A DNA stretch of 64,000 bases from Styela clava. Lineage: Eukaryota; Chordata; Ascidiacea; Stolidobranchia; Styelidae. The translations under genes were made by a program, and so were the position numbers. The DNA lies in NCBI RefSeq assembly GCF_964204865.1, contig NC_135250.1:23055395-23119394 (forward strand), given 5' to 3'. The first letter of the stretch is position 1, and each line of letters starts with the position of its first letter. The notes below the pieces were generated by a model. That model had not been told where the DNA came from and made no database searches. It worked only from the letters and a program-made list of their open reading frames with translations. This document shows positions 21,782 to 33,597 of this stretch, in pieces.

Positions 21782-23410
21782 ATGGAAGAAAAAATCAATA
21801 CAGATTCTAAAGAACATGCTGTTGAAATTTTACAACAATTAAATGAATATCGTAAAACTGGACGTCATTGTGATTTCATGATCAAAGCTGGATCTGAGGA
21901 ACTTCCTGTTCATAAGAATATTGTGTCGGCGAGTTCCGATTATTTTAAAGCAATGTTATCTCATGAAAATGTTGAAACAAAATCTGGTGTCGTTGAAATA
22001 AAGGGATTTGATGAAGTTTGTGTTAAAAAATGTGTTGATTTCATTTACACTGGGGATGCTTATGTTGCCAAAGAAAAACGTGAAACACTAATGGGTGTCG
22101 CTCACATGATGCAGCTGCAAAGACTTTGTGATAGTATCGCAATTTTTCTGGAAGATGATCTTGATCCTAGATCGTTTTTCCAAACTAGAAAAATTGCAAA
22201 TAGGTACAACTGTAAACAACTTGAGGAAAAATGCAATCAATTTGCATTGCAACGTTTTATAGAAATTGCCCAGTTTGATGAGTTTATGGATCTTGATACA
22301 AAATTTATTTCATTTTTGATGGAATCGAAGGAAACAAAAGCAAGGGAAGAAGGGAAATGTAAGGTGTTGTTAGCATGGACCAAACATGATATTGATGAAA
22401 GAAAGAAATGTTTTCTTAGTTTGGTGATGAAATTCCAGTTGACAAAAATGACTTTGTCATATAGAAGATTTCTTGTTGAAAATGAGCCACTGTTATATGA
22501 ATCTATGCAGTCAATTCGTTCAATGACTTTATCAATCTTGGACAGCAATGGGAATGCAGGTTCAAAAGATTTCAATTTAATTCAGAATCAACAGCTGGTT
22601 GTTTTTGATCAGACTTCCAAAAGAATGCATTGTCATGATGTTGATGATAAAACATGGACACCAATGCAAACCATAGATCAAGCAATTATACAGAATACAT
22701 TATATTCTGCTGTAGTGATGGAATCTTACATTTACGTGATTTGTACAAATGGATCGTTTTACAGACTTGAATATGCTGAATCAAATGCAAAGTGGGAACA
22801 AATGACAAATACAAATCTTCAGAATGCATGTGTAGTTGCACTTGATGGTTTTGTTTATGGTATCGAGGATGGAAATTTCTCAAACGTTATGGAAAGATAT
22901 GATCCATCAAATAATAGATATACCAGACTAACAAACAAATCATTGATTCTGGCTCATGAATCTTTGGTGGTCGCTGATGGAAAAGTGTTTTGTATTGTAG
23001 GAAGGAATCAACAGGGTCGAGCAACAAACCAAGTTGAGATTTATGATCCTGTCACATCAACTTGGTCAATGGATAATAGATCATTGAATGAAGCAAGATG
23101 GCACGCTACAGCAACTGCTACAGAGGAAGGAATATATGTTATGGGAGGTTATAATGATAGTAGGAATACTAGTAATACTGTTGAATATCGTTCATCTGTA
23201 ACTAAAACTTGGATGATATTGAAACCAATGAAAACGACAAGGCAATGGTTCAGTAGTTGTGTGATTCATGGGAAAGTTTATGTCATTGGTGGAAATGGAA
23301 ATCCCGCAAATATAGAGGAATATGATCCAGAAACAAAAGAATGGAAAATCATTGAAACAATACAAGGAAAAAATATTTATTCAAGTTCGACTGTTGCAAT
23401 ATCTGTATGA
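21782..23410 (+). CDS. KLHL-2: BTB-BACK-Kelch protein, intact, 542 aa
   Basis: Single-exon paralogue of KLHL-1 with the same BTB (about 25-125), BACK (about 128-235) and six-blade kelch layout. It is the most divergent intact copy in the propeller. It has VVALDG where the others mostly have AVALDG, IEDGNFSNV in the blade-3 loop, GRNQQGRAT in the blade-4 loop, EARWHATAT before blade 5 and NDSRNTSNT in the blade-5 loop. The stop is TGA, and the C-terminus is SSSTVAISV instead of PLATVAIS. Expected to act in the cytoplasm or nucleus as a Cul3 adaptor; substrate unknown. The upstream region is shared with KLHL-7 and KLHL-8. Confidence 0.93.
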   Translation: MEEKINTDSKEHAVEILQQLNEYRKTGRHCDFMIKAGSEELPVHKNIVSASSDYFKAMLSHENVETKSGVVEIKGFDEVCVKKCVDFIYTGDAYVAKEKRETLMGVAHMMQLQRLCDSIAIFLEDDLDPRSFFQTRKIANRYNCKQLEEKCNQFALQRFIEIAQFDEFMDLDTKFISFLMESKETKAREEGKCKVLLAWTKHDIDERKKCFLSLVMKFQLTKMTLSYRRFLVENEPLLYESMQSIRSMTLSILDSNGNAGSKDFNLIQNQQLVVFDQTSKRMHCHDVDDKTWTPMQTIDQAIIQNTLYSAVVMESYIYVICTNGSFYRLEYAESNAKWEQMTNTNLQNACVVALDGFVYGIEDGNFSNVMERYDPSNNRYTRLTNKSLILAHESLVVADGKVFCIVGRNQQGRATNQVEIYDPVTSTWSMDNRSLNEARWHATATATEEGIYVMGGYNDSRNTSNTVEYRSSVTKTWMILKPMKTTRQWFSSCVIHGKVYVIGGNGNPANIEEYDPETKEWKIIETIQGKNIYSSSTVAISV

Positions 23411-25910
23411 GGTTGATGTTTATTTCTATTCATTCTGGTCAAATATTGCTACTATATGCTTATTGAAAATCGCTGTCAACATTTCTAATTTTTTCTCAAA
23501 ATAATTTATATCATAAGATGATAATCTAATTTTTTGTGTTTCATAATACTCGACCAAATAATTTCAATTTATCAAATATTTTTTAATTTTTCTTGTGTTG
23601 TATTATAGTTAGCTTAAGAATGATCCAATAGAATAAAGTTAGGATTTACATATTCATCCATGGGTCAGGAAAGTCGATGAGACAGCTTTATGATGAATGT
23701 ATGTTTTAATGTGGAGCTTATTAATCTTTTTCATATATACATCCAACTAGTATCTGATTGAAAATTTGATCGCCTGACCACCTTAATATTACCTAATTTT
23801 ATTTAGAAATAGTTATTCAAATCTTATCGAGGGTTTTTCATTCTACTTATTTTATTATATTAGTGCATTGATAATGATCAAGATTTTAATTTATTCGGTA
23901 TTTTATTCAATTTTGTGACATGCCATAATTTTGAGACCCCTGGCCTAAATTGTTTTTGATTTGAGTGGAACACAACAATTCAATTTTTTCATTGCATAAA
24001 ATTTCAAGTTTTTCGACTATTGATCAGAAAGGGTTAATATTAAATAATCATTTCCTTTAGTAAAAATCACCGTATTTTTCTGAATGATTGATTTTGTTTC
24101 CACCGCTTTCTTGATATAATCAATTCCCTAATATGTAAGTTTCGGAATTGGTTAATTGTTGTCTATGCTTTTTATTCATGAAATAACTGTTCAATAGATT
24201 TGTCATTACGCATTGTAATATTCAGGATAGTGGCTATAAAGCCTTTTATTACATTGCTCCTGTTTTATTAAATTGGTTTCTGTCCATCCAATGTCCAATT
24301 TTGCGAAGTGAAAATTTCAAAGATGAAAAAACTTTTTTAACAGATTATTATTTATTCAATCTTGTCTTTGTAATAACATTACTGCTGATCACTGGTGACA
24401 ATTCATTTTTTGGGATGGGCTTATTTCATATCATCATTTATATAACGAGATAAGATATATGTTAAGTTGACAAACAATAATTTAACTCCTGATAATTATA
24501 TTTTTGAAATATTTAAATGGTGTTTTTGGGTTCATATGGATTTTGAACTTGAATAGGTATAGTTTTGTACTTAATATAGAGTGTTTAAAATATGACTGTA
24601 GAACTTGTTCCAGTCTATAACATTTGTTTGCTTCATACCAATTTTGAAATATAATATTTGAAAAACTTTTGTTCAAACTCACATTAGCCCTATAACAAGT
24701 ACCGTATAATATGTTATAAGAGATGTCCAAGGGCGTTTTTCATGTAATTTTGAGACATTTTTATAAATTTTTCTGCAACTGACAAATCTTGAATATTTGT
24801 TGACCGTTTTGATTTTTCATTAAAAAAAATTTTTTAATTTGGTAATTGAAAATAAGTTCCCTATTATAAAGGGAATAGGATTTTGATAAATATTTTCATT
24901 GTCGTAATATATTTATTTTGAATATTTCTTTAAACTCAATAAAATATATTAGCCCAATTGTTGTTGTTATTATGTTAAATATAAAAGATATTTGTAGGAA
25001 AATAGTTTTCACTTTTTTGCTTGCAGCTAATTTTTTGAAGTATTGTTATTTTTACAGTAATATTGATATCATAATCAGATCAGCTGAGAAAGAAATTAAA
25101 TAGTCTCTGATTATTGCAGAGTTACAATTTGTCATTGCAACATGCTTGGTTCCCTACTTGACGATTTCCCAAAAGTTTGTTGAAGATGATTTGATGCGTA
25201 TTTCTGATGAAGCTGTACATGGACAAAAAATGCCATTGTTTGGCAAAACGTGAACTTTATATCAGGCTTTGAAGTTGGGTGTTTAAACTTAATTTGGTAT
25301 CGGCCAGAATCATCTGTATTTCTTAAATTTCATTGAGTTAGACTCAAAATTGTTTTGTGACTCATAGTTGGGTGAAAGTTTTTAGGCCCCAGAACACCAG
25401 TAGATTCTGGAATCAAATTGTAAGAATATTCAAAAACGAGTAGTTTCTGCTGATGTTAAAAAAGATCGATATCATCGAGCAACATGAAAATGTGATCTTG
25501 CTTGATTGCTTATATTTTGGCTTGCATCAAACAGTAATTAAACTTATAACTAATGCAGCAATAGTGCAAAAAGTCTGCAATTCTGCTGTTTACAATCCCT
25601 TTATGCTGTGTCTGTAGATTTCTGTGATAACTAAATTGCTTGCGTTGACAAAATCTTGAAAAAGTCTCAACCAAGATTTATTGATTAATACAAGTCATTG
25701 ATTAATTCAAATTAAAAGCTAGTCTTTTTCCAGGTGTGACTTTGCTTCACCTCCACAATATCGCCATCGGCACCTCCACCTTCTTGGAGTTTACTTCAAA
25801 AGCGTTTAATCGACCACAACCTAACGACAAAGTTCCCAAGAAACCTCTGTTGAATGCTTTTTACCAGATCCTGCGCCAACCAATCTCTACTTCCCAAAAA
25901 AATAGGTACC
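23411..25910. repeat. 3' flank of KLHL-2 (flank type B)
   Basis: The downstream unit resembles those after KLHL-3 (28835-29800) and KLHL-5 (47816-48540), with landmarks 'caattttgtgacatgcc', 'tgctttttattcatgaaata' and 'attcagg(a/c)tagtgg'. From about 25040 it matches 12150-12420 and 37870-38150. 25730-25910 resembles 30718-30830. No gene is seen. Confidence 0.6.
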
Positions 25911-25918
25911 GTACCTAC

Positions 25919-26937
25919 TAGAGATGCATTGGTTATATCGGCCCCCTTTTGCAGTATCGATTAAATGGTCTATATTTAATTCATTTCCGATATATTTAGC
26001 TTTATAATCTAATCCAGAATGGTTTAAAAATTAAGTTAGAATAATGTTGAAATTATTTCTTGCGCGGAGAGATTATGTTTGAGGTAATTGCCTCGTTAAC
26101 TCTGAGTCATGCCCGCCCCCACTTTTGTGAGTAGAAATGGGAACAGGTTTTTGATCTTCTTTTAACTATTTATCAGCCAACCTGGCTAAACTAATTTGGC
26201 TATTTTCGCTGCTAAATTTTATAATATTATTAGGTATGTATTATATTTTATATTGACCTTTTAATATGACATGATAATTTGAAGAAATATATCATTTGAA
26301 TAATTTCTAATGACTGAAATACAATATATGAGATAATATATTTGCACTTAATGTATCAGTTTGATAGGATAAAGAAAAAAAAAAAATTAAACCCGTGGAT
26401 ATACACATGGGTTCAAATGTACGTGGGTTCAAATGTACGGTCACCATTTACTGTACATTCTATCGTAGCCAAACCCTATGAGTTTCCTAATTGAACACAT
26501 AGTTTACGAATGTCAATGCACAATGCACCTCGATTACAAATATCAGTTTTTTTATTATCTGGAATATCCCTTTTTCAAGCTGAAATAATTTGCACTATGA
26601 ACTAGAGCTGCGTGCAGCTTTAACAGGCTTCCCGCGTAAAAAAAAATTTGCATTTTATTGCTAGCTCAGAACTTCTGCACATTTGAGGTGAATTTCAAGT
26701 TTGTAGGACCAATTTGAAAAAATAATAATAATAATAATAAATAAATAATAATAATAATAAAACACAGGAATACAATAGGTTCCCTGCTGACAAGCAGCGG
26801 GAAGCCTAATAATTCTATCAGCCGCTTGTTTTAACCAGTCTACCCCGCACACCTAAAATAATAATTACATAGTATCTGTACTTGCATTATTCGTGGGTAT
26901 TGGTATCGGTTACAAAAGTGGTATCGGAACATTTCTA
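25919..26937. mobile_element. hAT-like element, 1.0 kb, with nested repeats
   Basis: Left end 'tagagatgcattgg' and right end 'cggaacatttcta' resemble the TAGAGATGC-type termini of some hAT elements. The 8 bp flanks are 'gtacctac' (25911-25918) and 'gtacttgc' (26938-26945), six of eight identical. An empty site 'gtacttactag' is visible at about 30822. Nested inside are a fragment of the 187 bp MITE family (26390-26447), a small element with 'aggcttcccgc' / 'gcgggaagcct' ends (26625-26807) and an (aat)n microsatellite (about 26718-26760). Confidence 0.65.
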
Positions 26938-26945
26938 GTACTTGC

Positions 26946-27204
26946 TAGCTTCATTTAATCATTTGTTTAGATTTTGTTGAGCTCATTTCATTCAGGCATC
27001 CCTTCTTGTTAGTTAGAGTGTTATTTTTTTTATTGTGATCTTTGTTTTTTGAAGCAGTTAACTTATTGAGTTCTTCATTGTCTCTCCTGAGGTTTATTTG
27101 TGATGGACTGTTTAATTATATTTCTCTATTGTTTCAGGTATTATTATTAATAGTGGTATAATCATAAGCAGTACTTTATAAAATCAAATAAAGTCATTTC
27201 AGAA
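26946..27204 (+). promoter_or_regulatory. Upstream region of KLHL-3 with a good 3' splice-like site
   Basis: Shares the family 5' flank ('gtttatttgtgatggactg'). Here the block start reads 'tctctattgtttcag|gta', the best acceptor-like sequence among the copies, so a 5' UTR intron or spliced-leader addition is possible. No core promoter is identified. Confidence 0.4.
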
Positions 27205-28834
27205 ATGGAAGAAAAAATCAATACAGATTCTAAAGAACATGCTGTTGAAATTTTACAACAATTAAATGAATATCGTAAAACTGGACGTCATTGTGATTTC
27301 ATGATCAAAGCTGGATCTGAGGAACTTCCTGTTCATAAGAATATTATGTCGGCAAGTTCCGATTATTTTAAAGCAATATTATCTCATGAAAATGTTGAAA
27401 CAAAATCTGGTGTCGTTGAAATAAAGGAATTTGATGAAGTTTGTGTTAAAAAATGTGTTGATTTCATTTACACTGGGGATGCTTATGTTGCCAAAGAGAA
27501 ACGTGAAACACTCATGGGTGTCGCTCACATGATGCAGCTGCAAAGACTTTGTGATAGTATCGCAATTTTTCTGGAAGATGATCTTGATTCTAAATCGTTT
27601 TTTCAAACTAAAAAAATTGCGAATAGGTACAACTGTAAACAACTTGAGGAAAAATGCAATCAATTTGCATTGCAACGTTTCGAAGAAATTGCCCAGTCTG
27701 ATGAGTTGGATGGATCTTGATGAAAAATTTATTTCATTTCTGATGGAATCAAATGAAACAAAAGCAAAGGAAGAAGGGAAATGTAAGATGTTGTTAGCAT
27801 GGACCAAACATGATATTGATGAAAGAAAGGAATGTTTTCTTGGTTTGGTGATGAAATTTCAGTTGACAAAAATGACTTTGTCATATAGAAGATTTCTTGT
27901 TGAAAATGAACCATTGATATTTGAATCTATGCAGTCTATCCAGTCGCTGACTTTGTCAATATTAGACAGCCATGGGGATATCAGCTCAAAAGATTTTAAT
28001 TTACCAAAGAATAAACAGCTTGTTGTTTTTGATCAAACTTCTCAAAGAATACATTCTCTTGATGTTGCTGATAAAACATGGACACCAATGCAAACCATGG
28101 ACCAAGCAATTATAAAGAAATTATATTCTGCTGTAATGATGGAATCTTACATTTATGTGATTTGTACAAATAAATTATTTTATAGACTTGAATATGCTGA
28201 ATCAAATGCAAAGTGGGAACAAATGGCAAATACAAATCTTCAGTATGCTTGTGTAGTTGCACTCGATGGCTTTGTTTATGGTATTGAGTATGGAAAGAGC
28301 TCAAACATTATGGAAAGATATGATCCATCAAATAATAGATGGACCAGACTAGCAAACAAATCATTGATCCTAGCTTGTGAATCTTTGGTGGCTGCTGATG
28401 GAAAGGTGTTTTGTATTGCAGGACAATCTAAGCAGCAATATCGAGCAACAAACCAAGTTGAGATTTATGATCCTGTCACATCAACTTGGTCAATGGATAA
28501 TAGATCATTGAATGAAGCAAGATATTATGCTTCTGCAACAGCAACAGAGGAAGGCATATATGTTATTGGAGGTTATGTTAATGGTAAATCATTGCTCACT
28601 ACTGTTGAATTTCGTTCATCTGTAACTAAAGCCTGGGTGATGTTGAAACCAATGAAAACTGCAAGGCACTGGTTTGGTAGTTGTGTGATTGATGAGGAGG
28701 TTTATGTCATTGGTGGAAATGGAAATCCTGCAAATATAGAGGAATATGATCCGGAAATAAAAGAATGGAAAATCATTGAAACAATACCAGGAAAAAATAT
28801 TTTTCCAAGAGCAACAGTTGCAATATCAATATAA
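27205..28834 (+). pseudogene. KLHL-3: BTB-BACK-Kelch gene with one +1 frameshift
   Basis: Reading from ATG 27205 gives 171 residues (complete BTB and the start of BACK) and ends at TGA 27718-27720. Where intact copies read 'gagtttatggat', this copy reads 'gagttggatggat', one base longer. Downstream, the +1 frame is open to 28834 and encodes the rest of BACK and all six kelch blades with no other defect. The product would be full-length if the ribosome skipped one base at TCT-TGA-T, changing only FMDL to LDGS. The alternatives are a recent pseudogene, a short BTB-only protein, or an assembly error. KLHL-4 has the identical lesion. Confidence 0.85.
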
Positions 28835-29800
28835 CATTGAAAGCTTATATTCCTGGACATACATGGCTCTCATATGTTTATTGAAAATCCCTGTCAACAT
28901 TTATAATTTTTTTCCCAAATTATATCATAAAATGATGAGGGCCAAATAATTTAAATTTATCAAATATTCATTCATTTCATTATCTTATGTTCTTGTCTTA
29001 AGTTATAGTTAGCTTGAGAATGAATGTATGATTTAATATTAAGTTTATTGGATTTTTTCATACATACATCTATCTTATTGATAATTTGACAGCCTGATGC
29101 TAAACATTACCTGATTTTATTAAGAAGTTGTTATTCGAATCTTATTAATGGTTTCTAATTTCCCCCCATTTTATAATATTATTGAATTGTTAATGATCAA
29201 AATTTCAATTTAGTATTCTTCGACATTTTCTATTTTTTCATTGTTTCATTCAATTTTGTGACATGCTACAATGAGGCGTTGACCAATTTCAATTTTTATT
29301 TATGAATCGTGGTTTCATAATTTGAAATTCTTTTATTCACAATGCCTAAATTGTTTTGAAAAATTTCATTTGATCTTAGTTCAACACAACAATTCTAGTT
29401 TTTCAATTGTTGCTGAGAATGGGTTAATATTAAATAATCATTTGCTTTAGTGATAATCACTGTATTTTTTTGAAATATTAATTTTGTTTCCACTGCTTTT
29501 CTGATATAATCAATTACGGTACCTAATATGCATTTTTTTAAATTTGTTTATGAATATCTATGCTTTTTATTCATGGAATAACTGTTCTATAGATTCGACA
29601 TTATGAATTGTCATATTCAGGCTAGTGGCTCTAAACCTATTATTACATGGCAAATTGGTTTCTGTTCATCCAATATCCATTTTTTTTAAATTTGAACTGG
29701 CAAGGATGAAAGAACTTTTTTTAACAGATTATTATTTATTCAACCTTGTCTTAGTAATCCCTTACTGCTGATCACTGTTGACCAATTAATTTTTAATTTT
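28835..29800. repeat. 3' flank of KLHL-3 (flank type B)
   Basis: Paralogous to 23411-24400. No gene is seen. Confidence 0.6.
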
Positions 29801-30878
29801 TTCCAGAAAGAAGGAACGTTGCTGCAGTCACGTTCTAAGCATCATTTTCAGAAGGCTTTTTGGGTTCTACTCCTAGGTATCTAGAATAACTGGCGTTTAT
29901 TTAATCGAGAGCTCTTGCCGGAGTCTAAAAGATCTAGTTTTTCCCAGTGGAAACAAATATTCATCTATTTCGGCATCTCAGTGCATCTTGAAGATAAATT
30001 TTTTAAATAATAAAATATCTTCAGTTTGTTTTTAAGCATGACCAATTCAAGTGGTCAGTAATTGGAGATTTTGAATAGTAGAATTTCTGATGGCTCTACA
30101 AAGTGATTTCACATAATCTTCATGTTGATGTTGCCATTAGGATAGTAGAGACACAGTTTCACACTACAACGTCAACAGGGCCAAATGACTAAATAAAAGA
30201 AAGTGAAAGTTTCGGCAGTAAAAGCGACATCAAATGGGACCCTACAGCAGTCCCTGTTAACCTTTGATGATGTCAATATTACAAATTGAAGTCCCCCTTT
30301 TACACACCATAGCGCCGTAATTTGACTGTAAAACGTACCTTACCAATGAGTTAATGATAGTTGGCTACATATGGGGGGGGGGGTATTCATGAAAACAACC
30401 AGGACTATAGTTGTAAATTTAGAACAAACAAAAAAAGATCAATTTTGTGTTGCTGAAAAGATATTCAAAATGGGTTTGTTTTACGGTAGTTACATAGAAT
30501 ATAGGAAATACTGGAAAATAGCACCAGACTAAGTTTCACTGAAAGTGTTACTCTGTTTTATATCACAAAATTAGATTTTTGGAAATTACCCATTTTCACA
30601 ATATCAATATTAAAAAAATTAAAATAATGCCATTTTCTTCAGTTTTGGGGTGTTCCCAATTAAAAAATAATAATTATAAGATAGAAACAAAAAGTGTGTT
30701 ACATTGTTATCAACCACATTGGCACAACCCCATGTCAAAGCTCACTAGAAACTACATCTTTGTCGAATGCTTCTTACAAAGTCTCATGCCAACCGATCTC
30801 TACTTCCCCCAAAAAATAAGTACTTACTAGCAGCATTTAATCAATTGTTTAGATTTTGTTGAGCTCGCAACAAAATTT
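29801..30878. other. Intergenic sequence, mostly unrecognised
   Basis: No gene was found. It contains a run of about ten G (near 30372), and 30718-30878 resembles 25730-25918 plus 26946-26995, that is, the sequence around the empty site of the hAT-like element at 25919. Confidence 0.4.
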
Positions 30879-30920
30879 AAAAATATAACCCCACTGGCAA
30901 CTGTTGCAATATCTATGTAA
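30879..30920 (+). pseudogene. Relic of a KLHL 3' end (last 13 codons)
   Basis: Encodes KNITPLATVAISM followed by TAA, equivalent to the C-terminus of KLHL-4 and KLHL-7, and is followed directly by a type A 3' flank. The rest of the gene is missing, so this is the scar of a deleted copy. Confidence 0.75.
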
Positions 30921-31630
30921 CATCAATTACTCTTATACTTCACAAACATTATTCTTGATGAAAAAAATACTTATCAGTTTTTCTAATGTCCTCTCAAATT
31001 AATTTTTTTCATAATGATGAAACTAGTAAATTAATCATTTGTGTGTAGTAATATTTTGAGTGAATAATTTATTTAACCAAGTGTATTAGATTATTGTTCT
31101 TCAATACATTTAGCTTAAGAACGAATTTACAGAATGTTTAAAGATATACCATAGCTTGAATAATTTCTCTTTACAGATATGGAAACAATAAGATCAATGT
31201 TGATAATTCGATTGTTTGCTTAGTTAATCATTACCTATTTTATTTGGAAGTGACAAGTGAAAATTACTTTAATATTGGTAGTGTTGATATTTTATTGTTT
31301 TTTTTCAATCAAATTCTTGAAAATGTAACATTTTCAATATTTTACTCAATTCTGGGATATGTCAGATTACAGGGGCTTATCCCATATTATTTTTTATGGT
31401 TGGTATGGTATGGGATGTAATCATATCTTTCGCATTACCTCGCATTAATTGTTTATGATGGGGCCTATCTGATTTTAGTTCTATACAAGAATTCAAGTTT
31501 TTCATCTTTATGATCCAGTGGGGATTCCTTCGAAATCACTGCAATTTTTAATTATTAACATTTCACTGCTTTTCGATATAACTAGTTCAAAGATATGTTA
31601 AATATTATTCATCCCTTTTTTTCTTTAAGT
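30921..31630. repeat. Type A flank behind the KLHL relic
   Basis: Matches 10705-11400 and 36074-36830. It ends where a hAT-like terminus begins at 31631. No gene is seen. Confidence 0.65.
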
Positions 31631-33300
31631 CAGTGGTTCCCAAACTATAAGTTGCGACCCCGGATTGGGTCGCGTGATGATTTTTCTGGGTCGCCTAATT
31701 TCTGTCAAACATGCACATACAAATGACTAGGATTTGAAAGCTGGAAAGTGAAATTTGTGCTGTTCGGCATGTACCGGAAAGGTGCTTAACTAATAGCCCT
31801 ATTTTCTACATTTCTGCATTAACTTGGCCATTTATTGTCCAAAAGGTGCCAAAATTGCTTTAACCTTTCCGGCTGGTCGGCAGGTACCGGTATTAGTAAA
31901 TGCAATTGAGCTAGAGTGTTACGAGCACCAATATTATTTCTCATTTTATAGTTTTTTTGATCTCGTTACATCCGAATGAGTAGTTGGTCTTTTCATTCAT
32001 GGGTAACTGCAGGCCAGTGTTCCCTCTAAGAAAATTCCACACTGCGCAAATGTTGTTTGTACTGCGCAAGACTATTTTAGGCCTGAGCAGGGTCTTGAAG
32101 TATTTACAAACTTTGTGAAATATTACAATAGTATTACCTATATATAATCGTAATGCGAACAAAGCTAGCTTCTTGTCCATGTTTATTGATGAATATAATA
32201 TATATATATGAATATATATATAATCGTAATGCGAACAAAGCACACATTTAACTCAAATAGCTTCTTGTCCATGTTTATTGATGAATCAAGCGACAATCAT
32301 CAATGCACAATACTTTATGTACAATATCAACCTTTTTCATAGTTGAAATATCATTGCTTTCATCAACAATTAGGGTATGAAATTTTTCTTGTCGTATGCT
32401 CTGTAAGATTTCTTTCCAGACGACCAAGTCTAAGTTTTTCAAAAATTCAAAGATGTAATTTTTGCTTTGCCAAGTTCAAACTACCTCCCATTGATTCAAA
32501 CTTTCGCTTCGGAGTTTAATGCACCTAGTGCTTTTTATGATCTAAATGGCATTTTATATAGTCAACTTTCCATTCCGCCGATGATTTGACTTGAAATAGC
32601 GATAAATTTCAAAAGTTTAGCAGTTTGTTTTTTCGACTTTATGTATTGGTACTGTATCACGATTGCAAATTAGTGTCTCACAGTCCATGTTGTATTTAGC
32701 CATACCACTCTAAAATCAATATTCTTATTTTTAGCCTTGCTTCCTTGAATAGACTTTTTACTTGGACCTAAGATAAAAACATTAGTATATTGAATTTGGT
32801 TAAATGATAAACCACTCATTCCAGTAAACTGCCAAATATAAAAACGCTTAAAACTTTTTTAGTAATTTCTGAGGAAACATAATAATCATATAACACTTTG
32901 CATTTAGAACAAGTATCATTTATAACAGAGGTGACAAACCTGCGGCCCGCCAAGAGATTTTGTGCGGCCCGCGGAGTATTCAGTGTATGTTTGGCTTGAC
33001 TGTACATAGAAAACGGGAGCGCCAGTATTACTTGGATTGATTCGTTTAAAATTTCTATATAGGGAGGCTTGCGAAATAAGGATCTCTTTTATAAAGCCCT
33101 CGCCACTAATGTGAAATTAGAGAAAAACACCACGCTCTGAAATACCAAATTAGTAATTATCCAGTTGCGGTTTTGGTTAGAATTGATTAGGATTGAGAAT
33201 TGATTGATCGAGAAATTGAATCGAAAAAAATCCGGGAATTTTCATGAAACTGTCGCCGCAATTAGGCAGGCCACTTGTAAAAAATGCCCGTATTTTCAAC
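31631..33300. mobile_element. Cluster of truncated hAT-like ends
   Basis: Three left-end-like sequences occur: 'cagtggttcccaaac' (31631), 'cagtgttccctctaag' (32015) and 'cagaggtgacaaacctgcgg' (32926). I found no matching right ends, so these look like nested, broken insertions. A ~50 bp segment ('ataatcgtaatgcgaacaaa') is repeated at 32144 and 32221 around an (at)n stretch. No host gene is seen. Confidence 0.5.
32290..32449 (-). pseudogene. hAT transposase core relic
   Basis: The minus strand reads KFHTLIVDESNDISTMKK, corresponding to the conserved VDESTD region around the first catalytic aspartate of hAT transposases, preceded by VVWKEILQSIRQ. The surrounding frame is short and interrupted. 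It probably belongs to the element whose end lies at 32015. Confidence 0.6.
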
Positions 33301-33597
33301 GGATGTCAGTTTTCAGTTGTGTTTATATAACCGAAATGTCAATATGCCTTCTGATAGTCCGAGGAGCTTCAATTTAAGCAGACAATATTTGACTTCATTC
33401 TTTACATAGCTCCGAGATTGTGATGTGTACTTATTTGATCAGGCATTGTTTTCCATTATAGTTTCATTTTTTTATGAAGCGAGGTTTATTTTGATGAACT
33501 GTAAAGTCAAACTCTTTCAATTTTCCCTATTGTTCAAAGTATTATTATTAATAATGATAAGCAGTACTTTATAAAATCGAACAAAGTCATCTCGGAA
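33301..33597 (+). other. Upstream region of KLHL-4
   Basis: Family 5' flank ('aagcagacaatatttgact', 'gatgaactgtaaagtcaaac'). The leader block is shortened ('attattattaataatgataagcag'). Confidence 0.5.

Noticed and set aside
27700-27725. A short intron that would explain the KLHL-3 frameshift
   Set aside because: Only one extra base is present compared with intact paralogues, and there is no GT...AG pair at a usable distance.
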